This document shows positions 1-7,433 of a stretch of DNA of 64,000 bases, one piece after another. The stretch is from Tardibacter chloracetimidivorans (GTDB taxonomy: Bacteria > Pseudomonadota > Alphaproteobacteria > Sphingomonadales > Sphingomonadaceae): NCBI RefSeq assembly GCF_001890385.1, contig NZ_CP018221.1, positions 3,025,501 through 3,089,500 of the forward strand. The letters are read 5' to 3'. The stretch's first letter is position 1, and each line of letters opens with the position of its first letter. The translations under genes and the position numbers were made by a program. Under the pieces are notes generated by a model, which did not search any database, had not been told where the DNA came from, and was given only the letters and a program-made list of their open reading frames with translations.

Positions 1-696
1 ATAGCGGGTGAGCTGACGCACCTCGGCGCGGAGCTTCTTGGTCAGCGTCTGGTTGGAGGTGGAATGGGTGATCTTCGGCCCGGTGTTGTCGGTCGCGCCA
101 AGCGTCCCAACAAACGCGCGGTTCCGCCACCAGCTATTGCCTGCGCGATCGATGCCGCCGGTGAAGCCCGAATTCGGGTTCACGGAGATGATCGACGTGA
201 CGCCAGCGAACACCTTGGACGACTGCGTACCGTCGCGCCAAAGGATCTCGTTGAACGAGCGGGCCGAACCTTCGGAAAGATCGTCCAGCTTGTCTTCGAG
301 CAGGTTGGTGATCGCCACCTTTTCCGCATCCGTATGCATGGTGGTGTTTTCGCCATTCAGGCTGTCCACCACGCTGATGCCAGCGTGCTTCAGTTCGGTC
401 AGCGTCATCGCGATACCGGAATGCAGTTCCTTCCAGGGGAAGTTGGTCTGCTTCAGGTTCGCCGGGTTGACGTAGCTCACGGTGTCATCGTGGCTGTAGC
501 CCTGAAAGGCCGAGCTATATTCGCCCTTCACATTGCGGCGAATATCGTTCTTGCCACCAGGGAACGTCTTCTGGCTGCGCTTCATGGCGTCATAAAGCGG
601 GCGGCCCTGAATGGACTGCGCCATGGCCGGGCCTTTGATGTAAAAGTCCAGCGTGGCGCTTGCGATGTTATCAAGCTCTTGAGCGGTAAACGGCAT
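1..696 (-). CDS. Phage major capsid protein, C-terminally cut by window edge
   Basis: 232 codons are visible without a stop and the gene continues past base 1. A strong ribosome site (GAGGAGG) lies 6 bases before the ATG at 696, inside the stop region of the scaffold gene. The visible protein contains a segment with FTGGIDRAGNSWWRNRA around residues 190-206, a motif I recognise from coat proteins encoded next to a portal and scaffold. Position after TerL, portal and scaffold supports the call. The exact capsid family is inferred from gene order and partial motif memory, not from a search. Confidence 0.8.
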   Translation of the reverse strand, partial: MPFTAQELDNIASATLDFYIKGPAMAQSIQGRPLYDAMKRSQKTFPGGKNDIRRNVKGEYSSAFQGYSHDDTVSYVNPANLKQTNFPWKELHSGIAMTLTELKHAGISVVDSLNGENTTMHTDAEKVAITNLLEDKLDDLSEGSARSFNEILWRDGTQSSKVFAGVTSIISVNPNSGFTGGIDRAGNSWWRNRAFVGTLGATDNTGPKITHSTSNQTLTKKLRAEVRQLTRY

Positions 697-706
697 GATT
701 GCCTCC

Positions 707-1735
707 TCAACGGGTCAGTGCCGCATCGACCACATCCCGAATTGAATTCGGGGTGGCCGTTGCGCGTGCGGACAATCCGGCTGGGCTGGCAGCGACCGGC
801 TTCGGCTTGGGCGCGAAAACCTTCAGGTTATCGTTCACCTCGCGGTAGGCGCGATCGACAAGGGCAACGGCTTCATCGCGGTTCTGGGGTCGTTTTCCGT
901 CCCGCGCGACAATCGCCAAAGCCTGTGTCTCGACCAGCTTGGCCTTCTTCGCGGCATAGTCCGGATCCTTGGCCTTGATCCCGTCTTCCCACTGCTGCAC
1001 GGCGGTCGCCATATCGGTGGCAACGCGCTGTGTTTCGGAAGCCCTGCGGGTTTCCTCGTCCTGCCGGGTGCGTTCGGCCGTCTTGGTTTCGAGATGCGTG
1101 CGCTGCGAGCGCTCGCGCGCCAGCTCCTTCGCAAGCACCTCATCAACCAGACCGTCGTTGACCTTCTGCTGAAGATCATCCGGCAGAGCCTCCCCCAGAT
1201 GCTCGTTGAGCGACTGGAGGCGTTCAGCAAACCAGTCCCGCGCCTTTGTGAGATTGCCCATGTCACCGCTCTTGAGCAGCGCCATGATCTCGAAACCTTC
1301 CGCGACTTCCGGACCAGTCAGCCCATTGGCGTCCATGAACCCGGTAATCTTGCGGTAGTTTTCGGCCTCCGGTCGAAGCGCGTTACGCTCCTCGATGACG
1401 GCCTTCCAGCGTGGGTGGTTGTGGAAAGGGACATCAGCCTCGGCTACATCCTCGACTTCTTCGGCTTTCGCCTCATCGGTCTTGGCTTCCGATCCTTCCG
1501 CCGCTTCCGAGGTGGACGATTCCTCTTCCGCCGGTTCCTTCTTATCGACGACGCCTTTGACGACATCGAGAAGATTGGTCGGCTCCTGCTTAGCGTCCGT
1601 ATTGTCCGCGTTGGACGATTCCGCGGAGTTAGCGTCCTCATTCGACACCTCTACGCCCGTGTCAGTCACCTGATCGGGTGCTTTGGTGTCTTCGTTTTCC
1701 GAAGCGGGCGAGGCTTCGGTTGACTTCAAGGTCAT
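707..1735 (-). CDS. Phage head scaffold-like protein
   Basis: 342 residues lying between portal and capsid genes, the usual place for a scaffold. The first 110 residues are strongly acidic and low-complexity (Glu, Asp, Ala, Ser, Thr), followed by a charged helical middle with many Arg/Glu/Gln and a short basic C-terminus. This composition is typical of internal scaffolds that are removed during head maturation; the C-terminal basic part would contact the coat. No catalytic protease motif is visible. The stop codon lies in the ribosome site of the capsid gene, so the two are probably translationally linked. A repressor-type near-palindrome lies 35 bases before its start. Confidence 0.7.
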   Translation of the reverse strand: MTLKSTEASPASENEDTKAPDQVTDTGVEVSNEDANSAESSNADNTDAKQEPTNLLDVVKGVVDKKEPAEEESSTSEAAEGSEAKTDEAKAEEVEDVAEADVPFHNHPRWKAVIEERNALRPEAENYRKITGFMDANGLTGPEVAEGFEIMALLKSGDMGNLTKARDWFAERLQSLNEHLGEALPDDLQQKVNDGLVDEVLAKELARERSQRTHLETKTAERTRQDEETRRASETQRVATDMATAVQQWEDGIKAKDPDYAAKKAKLVETQALAIVARDGKRPQNRDEAVALVDRAYREVNDNLKVFAPKPKPVAASPAGLSARATATPNSIRDVVDAALTR

Positions 1736-1769
1736 GGTTTAGCGCCTTTCTGCAAGTTGCGTTGTATCA

Positions 1770-1790
1770 TGTTGATCGTCAAAATCAACA
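1770..1790. promoter_or_regulatory. Near-palindromic operator site, copy in late genes
   Basis: TGTTGAT, 7 bases (cgtcaaa), then ATCAACA: a perfect 7-bp inverted pair. It lies between the end of the extended portal frame and the scaffold start, in the only untranslated gap there. Same 7-7-7 layout as the sites at 7137, 11630, 11996, 14616, 27232 and 34391. Confidence 0.6.
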
Positions 1791-1791
1791 A

Positions 1792-2046
1792 CTAGCCCAT
1801 GCCACCGGGTATCTGGTTCGGCTGGGGGCCATTGTTGAAGTCTGCCTGCGTCCGGCTACCGGGCTGGGATTGCTCACCAGTCTGATCGCCGCCCTTGTCG
1901 CCCTGGGCATCCGGATCGTTCGCGGGATCACCCGTGGACGGCCGCGCCATGGCATTCTGCGCCACGATCGACGGCAGGCCGTCAATGAACGCATCCTCGA
2001 TCTGCGTGTCATCGTCCGCGATCTTGACCGCGCGCTCCGCCAGTCA
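1792..2046 (-). other. In-frame continuation of the portal gene beyond UGA
   Basis: After the portal's UGA (2046-2044) the same frame stays open for 83 further codons to a TAG at 1794-1792. The encoded text reads on smoothly as LAERAVKIADDDTQIEDAF and then a Gly/Gln/Pro/Asp-rich tail ending in GGMG. Such polar tails are common at portal C-termini. The residues before the stop (ISPR) and after it (LAERAV) fit ISPR-W-LAERAV, so UGA most simply replaces UGG (Trp). No start codon or ribosome site suggests an independent gene. Either a nonsense mutation, a sequencing error or stop-codon readthrough explains it. Confidence 0.75.
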
Positions 2047-3900
2047 GCGCGGCGAAATGCCCGGAACCTGCACGAGAAGCGGGTACATACGCTCGAAGGT
2101 CGCCGCATCCTGCGCCTGATTGGGCCGGCCGCTGGAGCCCGCCTTGATCTCCAGACCGACCTCCTGCATCATTTCCGACCGCGAAAGCTCCGGCCAGACT
2201 GCGCCGGGGCCGGCAATGGCCATCACGGTTTCCGTCGACAGGTTCATCAACATGATCTGCCCAGCCGCGCGCATCACGGCGGTCAGCACATCGTCCAGGC
2301 TGTCGCTGTCCAGGCTGATCGAACTGTTCTGGCTCGACTGCGCGATGGAACTTTCGGTTGCCGTGCCATTGGCAATGCCGCCGATATTGGCCTGCTGAAT
2401 GCCGACGACGCGCACCATGTCATTGAACATGGATTCCGTCTCGTACAGGTTCGGATCGACGCCAATCTTGTTCACGGGCGAGATCAAGTCAGACGATTTA
2501 ACGTTATCACGCATCGCCTTGATAATAATGACGTCATGCGCCGCATGGCCGGCCAGGTTCTTCTGGTCATCCTCATCGAACTGCCCGTCGGGCGCCAGAT
2601 AGAGCGGCCGGTTTGCAATGCGATGCTGCCGCAGGGCCTCCTTCGCCCGGTTATATTCGAGCTGGATATGCTTCAGCAATTCGACGTCGGACTTCGGGAA
2701 CAGTTCGCACTCGTTTTCCGTCTCGTTGAAGGTGACGGCCCAGATCGGGAAGAATTGCTCGACCTGAATGGCCGGGCTGCCAGGCTCCTGCAGAAAGTCG
2801 GGATAGCCGTCGGCAATCACATATTCCAGACCGGTGTCACGATCATAGACATGCCAGACGCACGCCAGCCCTTCGCCGGTCTTGGCATAGGGCGAGCCGT
2901 TGGCCATGCCATAGGACTGCTTGGCCGCCCCCCATGGGGTGCTGTTCGACACCTTGTAGGCCGCATAGTTCTTGCCGAGATCGACGCCATAGACCTCCTT
3001 CACGCGGTCGGGCGTCAGGATCACTTCTTTCGCCAGCCAGTTCGAACCGACCCAGCCGATCAGCGATTGCGTCTCCGGAGAAGGGATGATCCGCGTCGAC
3101 TGCGGGAAGTTCCAGAGCAAGCCCTCGCGAATGATGACTTCCGGCTCGTTCTCGATCGCCTGTATCGCCAGCCGCAGTTCCTCCGCCTCGGCGGAATAGG
3201 TATCCGTTTCGCCGTCCTGAATATCGGCTTGCAACCGGCCAATGGTGGCAAGGCGTTCCGTCATGTCCGAAATGCGCGTCGACTGATCGTCGGACAGGTC
3301 CATCTGCCGCTGGAAGCCCAGCTCAATGTAGCCGACGCCGGTTGTCCGGGCGCGCCGGATCATCTGCTTCATCTGGGTTTTGAAGTCCGGGATCTGCTCG
3401 CTCATGTAATACTGGATCAGCACCTCCAGCGTGCGGCCGACCTTATCGAGCATGCTCCGGCGCTCGACGTTCTGCTGGATGTCCTGAAGGATGGAGATCG
3501 ACTGAAGATCAGGCGGAACGCCTTTCTGCGTCGCAACTTGCATCGCCATCATCGCCATTTGCAGCGTTTCCGGCTTGCCGTCCCAGACCGCGAAGTCCAG
3601 CCGCTCGCGGCGCCGCGCGATGACACGCGGGTTCTTGGCGTAGAGCGACGCCACGGACGATTTCAGAACGCGCTGGACGATATTCGCCTTGTACCGATCG
3701 TCGTCCTTTTTCTCGTTCGGCCATTGCTTGCCGGACGCGAAATCCATGTTCTCGCGCATCCGCTTGAAATCGTCTTTCCAATGCTCCTTGGCGTGCTTGA
3801 CCTTCTGCTGCCACTGCTGGACAAGCGCGCGCCGGCTATCGCCGGGTTCCGGGTCGTCCCGCACCATGCCGCTTTTGACCGCTTCTTCCAGACCGTCCAT
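2044..3900 (-). CDS. Phage portal protein, ended early by in-frame UGA
   Basis: 618 residues to the UGA; 702 if the stop is read through. It starts with an ATG that shares bases with the TAA of the large terminase (TAATG). The N-terminal part has long basic helices (residues 10-60), followed by a conserved portal-like region with LYAKNPRVIARRRER and a middle with many Tyr/Trp/Asp, as expected for the dodecameric ring through which DNA enters the head. It sits between TerL and the scaffold. Identification rests on gene order, size and general character. The truncation would remove the polar C-terminal barrel or crown region, not the ring core. Confidence 0.82.
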   Translation of the reverse strand: MDGLEEAVKSGMVRDDPEPGDSRRALVQQWQQKVKHAKEHWKDDFKRMRENMDFASGKQWPNEKKDDDRYKANIVQRVLKSSVASLYAKNPRVIARRRERLDFAVWDGKPETLQMAMMAMQVATQKGVPPDLQSISILQDIQQNVERRSMLDKVGRTLEVLIQYYMSEQIPDFKTQMKQMIRRARTTGVGYIELGFQRQMDLSDDQSTRISDMTERLATIGRLQADIQDGETDTYSAEAEELRLAIQAIENEPEVIIREGLLWNFPQSTRIIPSPETQSLIGWVGSNWLAKEVILTPDRVKEVYGVDLGKNYAAYKVSNSTPWGAAKQSYGMANGSPYAKTGEGLACVWHVYDRDTGLEYVIADGYPDFLQEPGSPAIQVEQFFPIWAVTFNETENECELFPKSDVELLKHIQLEYNRAKEALRQHRIANRPLYLAPDGQFDEDDQKNLAGHAAHDVIIIKAMRDNVKSSDLISPVNKIGVDPNLYETESMFNDMVRVVGIQQANIGGIANGTATESSIAQSSQNSSISLDSDSLDDVLTAVMRAAGQIMLMNLSTETVMAIAGPGAVWPELSRSEMMQEVGLEIKAGSSGRPNQAQDAATFERMYPLLVQVPGISPR

Positions 3901-5540
3901 TACATGCCCCTCAAACTGGCCGCGATCCGGCGTTGGCGATCACGAAAACTGGCGTCCCGCTTGACCCATGCGAGCGTTCCCACACGCGGCCCCTTGAACG
4001 CGGTGTCATTGGCGGGTGCGGCCCGGATAATCCGGTCCAGCCCCAGACCCATGTGCGCCAGGGCGTCCACGAAATCGTCATGCCGCGCCTGCGGAAACTT
4101 CAGCAATTCCTGCCGGGCGTCCTCGAACCACGGTTCGAACATCGGGAAGCGCACCATGCCCATCGACATGCGGCCCTGGATCGATTGCGCGCGCGTCACC
4201 TTGTCCTTTGACGGAACCTGCTCGGACACGTTCACGTAAACCCGTTCTTCCTGCATCCGCTTGAACAGGAACGGGCCGATCGACTTGGAGATGTGACCGC
4301 TCTCCGCCCACCAGATCAGGGGCTTCCACTTCTTCATCAGCGAGATCATCGCGTCCACGGTCGCGTCGGTCTTCATCCGCTTCCAGACGGTATCCAGCAC
4401 CCAGATGCGATGCTGATCGTCGACACCGACCACCAGAAGGCAGGTCCGGTCATGCTCCTGCTTGGTGCCGACGGCGTGGTCACTCGCGGCGTAGATCCGC
4501 AGGCTTTTCGGTGCATCGCCGGCCCGATAGGTCCGCACCATGTCCGACGTGAAGAAATCGCCGTCTTCGGGCGTCGGCTGCTGCTGATAGAGCGCACTGA
4601 AACCCTTCGGGTTGGTCCGCTTGAAATTGTTGAGATATTCCAGCCCGAACCGCTCCGGCCATAGCGGCTCGCCCGCCTTGCGGCCCAGCACGTCATTGTC
4701 CCGTGCGATAGCCGGTATGTCGATGATCTTCCATTTGGAGGCTTCTTCGCCGTCATAATGGGGGTTAGTCGGATCGGTGATCCGGCCAACGAGATCGTCT
4801 TCGTGCCAGCGGGTCTGAATGATGATCATCGCGCCGGTGTCGGACATGAAGCGCGACTTGATGTCGTTCTGATACCATTCCCAAAGCTGGTCGCGGATGG
4901 TCTGGCTCGATGCCTCCTGGCTGTTCTTGATCGGATCGTCGATGATGATCAGGTCCGCGCCGCGGCCTGTGATCGTGCCGCCCCGCCCCAGAAAGAACAG
5001 CGCACCACCTTCCTCGGTCTGAAGCCGATCGGACGCGGCGGAGCCCTTGCGCAACGTGACGCCTGGGAAAATCTGCTTGTAGCTGTTCGACTGCATGACG
5101 GCGCGCACGGCGCGGCCATAATCATCGGCGAACGGCTGGTTATAGGTGCAGACCGCGACATTGCGATATGGATCGCGACCGACATACCACGCCGGGAAGC
5201 GCTTGCCCGCAAGCTCGGTCTTGCCGTGGCGCGGCGGGAAAGTGATGATCAGCCGCAGTATCCGCCCGGCTTCCACCTCTTCCAGCGCGGCGGCCAGCGC
5301 CTTGTGGAAATACTGCGGATCATAGCGGCTCTGCTCCGCATCGTCCGGTTCCTCCGGATGCGGCATGGTGAACCGGGTAAAATCAATCACGCTTTCCCTG
5401 GAGCGCTTCGCGCACAGCAGGCGCATCGCCATGCGACGCTGCCGCTGAAGATCCGTCTGCTGCTGGATACGCTCCTGCTCCGCCTGTTCTTCCGGCGTTA
5501 GCTGCGGCGCTTCCTGTTGCTTGGTGGGCTTGCGCGCCAT
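3900..5540 (-). CDS. Terminase large subunit (DNA-packaging ATPase and nuclease)
   Basis: 546 residues. Walker A motif PPRHGKT at about 102-108, Walker B LIIIDD ending at about residue 202, then a coupling motif QTRWHEDD. The C-terminal half holds the RNase H-like nuclease region with Asp in YAASDHAVG and in HDDFVDALAH. These match Terminase_6-type packaging motors that pump phage DNA through the portal and cut concatemers. I chose the ATG at 5540, which overlaps the preceding stop as TGATG, over an upstream in-frame ATG inside the previous gene. The small subunit is not adjacent but 5.6 kb upstream. Confidence 0.93.
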   Translation of the reverse strand: MARKPTKQQEAPQLTPEEQAEQERIQQQTDLQRQRRMAMRLLCAKRSRESVIDFTRFTMPHPEEPDDAEQSRYDPQYFHKALAAALEEVEAGRILRLIITFPPRHGKTELAGKRFPAWYVGRDPYRNVAVCTYNQPFADDYGRAVRAVMQSNSYKQIFPGVTLRKGSAASDRLQTEEGGALFFLGRGGTITGRGADLIIIDDPIKNSQEASSQTIRDQLWEWYQNDIKSRFMSDTGAMIIIQTRWHEDDLVGRITDPTNPHYDGEEASKWKIIDIPAIARDNDVLGRKAGEPLWPERFGLEYLNNFKRTNPKGFSALYQQQPTPEDGDFFTSDMVRTYRAGDAPKSLRIYAASDHAVGTKQEHDRTCLLVVGVDDQHRIWVLDTVWKRMKTDATVDAMISLMKKWKPLIWWAESGHISKSIGPFLFKRMQEERVYVNVSEQVPSKDKVTRAQSIQGRMSMGMVRFPMFEPWFEDARQELLKFPQARHDDFVDALAHMGLGLDRIIRAAPANDTAFKGPRVGTLAWVKRDASFRDRQRRIAASLRGM

Positions 5541-5758
5541 CAGAACTTCATGCCCTTGGCCGCGCCATAGGCGGCAAGCGCCAATATCGCGCCGATCGCA
5601 ATTTTCTTGATCCACGCCCAAAGCCCGCGGCCAAGGTCATTATAGAATTCATCGGTCAGTTGTTGGCGCAGTTGGAAGACAATCGCCTGGACATCCTGAT
5701 CGGACAGCGTTCGGCCGCCCTTGGGCGGCTCCGGCGGGAAATGATCGGTGTCGCGCAT
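5540..5758 (-). CDS. Small phage membrane protein
   Basis: 72 residues: a hydrophilic N-terminal half, then one hydrophobic segment (about 48-68, AIGAILALAAYGAAKG) close to the C-terminus. It overlaps its neighbours on both sides by TGATG junctions, between tail fibre and TerL. Location and single membrane span would suit a lysis accessory protein or virion membrane protein, but no lysis motif is seen. Function unknown. Confidence 0.7.
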   Translation of the reverse strand: MRDTDHFPPEPPKGGRTLSDQDVQAIVFQLRQQLTDEFYNDLGRGLWAWIKKIAIGAILALAAYGAAKGMKF

Positions 5759-7098
5759 CAGGCAATGCCTGCCGCCGCCAGGCGGGCCTCAATGGCGTTC
5801 AGGCGCGCTTCCGCTTCATCCGCCCGCGCCTTCTCGCGCTTGGCGATGTGCTGCAAGGCGACAACCATGCGCTCATACTGGACGCCGTCCGCGACCGGCT
5901 CTGCCAAAGGCTCGCCTGCTTCGTCGGTGGTTCTCCAAAACACCCATCGCGGATCTAGTTGGGCGATAGTCTCGGCGCCGAAGCCGTAGTAAGTCCAATC
6001 GGGATTGTCGGCGGCGCATAGCGATTTGTAAAAAATGCCTTCGGCATCGAGGATCTTGTAGGCCCACTCGTCCGCGACCGGCTCAAGAACATCCTTGAAG
6101 CGCAGCGATGAGGTGGACCTCATGAACGATCCGTCGCTGTGGACATACATATTCGCGGCATTGAGGGTGGTTGTCGAATATGTACCTGTGCTGGTGATAG
6201 TGCCGCTGGTGTCTAGACGGATCGCGAGAACTCCAGCCGCTCCATAGAGGTCCAGCATCCCGCCGCCGAAGGAGTTCTGCGTAAGCCGCATCCGGTCCGC
6301 AAACGTGGCAACGCCACCCGCAGCGCCTGCCGCTGCGAACGACCACAAGAACGTGGTGCTGTCAGCCAGAAACTTGGTCGATGCAGTTAGGTCCGTTGGT
6401 CGCCGCCAGTCCGTTCCGTCGTAGTAAGCGTTGACGCCAAGAGCCAATGTGGTGCCAGACGACCCGGCGATGAAGTTACCGGAACTGCCAAGACTGAGCG
6501 CCTTAAAAGCGGACCACGTCGGCGGCGTGGCCCCTATGCCCGCATTGCCATTGAATTTCTGCCCATCCGCAAAGCCGCCTTGCGCGCTGAAGCTGCCGGA
6601 AAGTGTAAGCGACGTGAACCCCAGCTTCGCTGTAGTGACCGCGCCGTCCGCAATCTTGGCGGTTGTCACCGCGCCATCCGCGATAGAACCAGACGCCACC
6701 GCGCCGAAGATCGGAACCCATTTATCGGCCGCTTCATCGGTGGAGAATGTGCCGGACGTGTGAGCGACGGTCGCGACATAGGTGCTGCCGTCTTCCGCAA
6801 CCACGTCCCCCATTTCATAGGCGGTCGCAGTCACCCACGCTCCGCGTGGTGTCCAGCCCTGGCCGGAGCCCAGCGTGGTCAGAACGTCCGTTGCCAACGT
6901 GTCGAGCGTGACAGCGCTATTTTTCAACGCGCCATCGTCGCGCTGGATCTGCACGAGGTTCGCCAGAACGGCGTCCAACGTGACCTTGACCGCGTTCAGC
7001 TCGGCATCGAGGCTGGTGCCCGGCTGCTGGTCGGACGGCCGGGTGGCCGACCAATCGGTAAAGTCGAACTGGCGGCTATATGGCGTCGGTTGCGACAT
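5758..7098 (-). CDS. Phage tail fibre with C-terminal S74 chaperone-like domain
   Basis: 446 residues. The N-terminus (about 1-135) resembles the virion-attachment part of podovirus tail fibres, followed by repeats such as GAVTTAKIADGAVTTAKLG, which form fibrous triple helices. The last ~115 residues (SSLRFKDVLEPV ... DPRWVFW ... coiled coil AEARLNAIEARLAAAG) match the intramolecular chaperone of the Peptidase_S74 family, which trimerises the fibre and is then cleaved off. The catalytic Ser would be in the S-S-L-R-F-K motif. It probably binds the host surface. A near-palindromic operator lies 39 bases upstream. Confidence 0.85.
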   Translation of the reverse strand: MSQPTPYSRQFDFTDWSATRPSDQQPGTSLDAELNAVKVTLDAVLANLVQIQRDDGALKNSAVTLDTLATDVLTTLGSGQGWTPRGAWVTATAYEMGDVVAEDGSTYVATVAHTSGTFSTDEAADKWVPIFGAVASGSIADGAVTTAKIADGAVTTAKLGFTSLTLSGSFSAQGGFADGQKFNGNAGIGATPPTWSAFKALSLGSSGNFIAGSSGTTLALGVNAYYDGTDWRRPTDLTASTKFLADSTTFLWSFAAAGAAGGVATFADRMRLTQNSFGGGMLDLYGAAGVLAIRLDTSGTITSTGTYSTTTLNAANMYVHSDGSFMRSTSSLRFKDVLEPVADEWAYKILDAEGIFYKSLCAADNPDWTYYGFGAETIAQLDPRWVFWRTTDEAGEPLAEPVADGVQYERMVVALQHIAKREKARADEAEARLNAIEARLAAAGIA

Positions 7099-7136
7099 TC
7101 ACCCGGTCCTTCGCAAGAGATGCGGCAGTTTATTGA

Positions 7137-7157
7137 TGTTGACCGATAAAATCAACA
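7137..7157. promoter_or_regulatory. Near-palindromic operator site
   Basis: TGTTGAC, 7 bases (cgataaa), ATCAACA. It overlaps the stop of the upstream membrane-protein gene and lies 39 bases before the tail-fibre ATG. Member of the dispersed family described at 1770. Confidence 0.6.
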
Positions 7158-7433
7158 AAGCGCCCACACAAGCAGGGCCGCGCTGGCGCCGAAGATTGCC
7201 GATGCCAGGTCCAGAACGTCGTCCTGCTCCCAACGCCGGCTGAACGGGTTCCAGTCCGACCACGGGCGGCCGGGGGCAGACCAGTCCTTTGACTTCTCGC
7301 CGGCTTCCTTCGCCCAGAAAAACACCAGGGCGATCGTCCAACCGGCGACCGGGCTGAAGGCCAGGCCAAAGACCACGGTGATCAGAGCCGCGAGCGCGGC
7401 GTGCTTGAGCCAATTCATCATCGTTCCGTTCAT
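7152..7433 (-). CDS. Phage membrane protein, two predicted spans
   Basis: 93 residues with two hydrophobic segments (about 11-42 and 72-92) around a polar loop rich in Trp and Arg (PGRPWSDWNPFSRRWEQDD). The start overlaps the stop of the 895-residue gene as ATGA; a second ATG four codons in is also possible. Size and topology would fit a holin or a virion membrane protein. No endolysin is visible in the window to support a lysis cassette, so the role is open. Confidence 0.7.
   Translation of the reverse strand: MNGTMMNWLKHAALAALITVVFGLAFSPVAGWTIALVFFWAKEAGEKSKDWSAPGRPWSDWNPFSRRWEQDDVLDLASAIFGASAALLVWALC

Noticed and set aside
2044-2046. Selenocysteine insertion at the portal UGA
   Set aside because: Selenoproteins are redox enzymes and no hairpin of SECIS type is obvious right after the UGA; a Trp codon change or readthrough is simpler.
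1678-4239. Very long open frame (853 codons) on the plus strand opposite the portal gene
   Set aside because: Antisense shadow typical of GC-rich coding DNA; no ribosome site, no recognisable domain, and the portal on the other strand explains the region.
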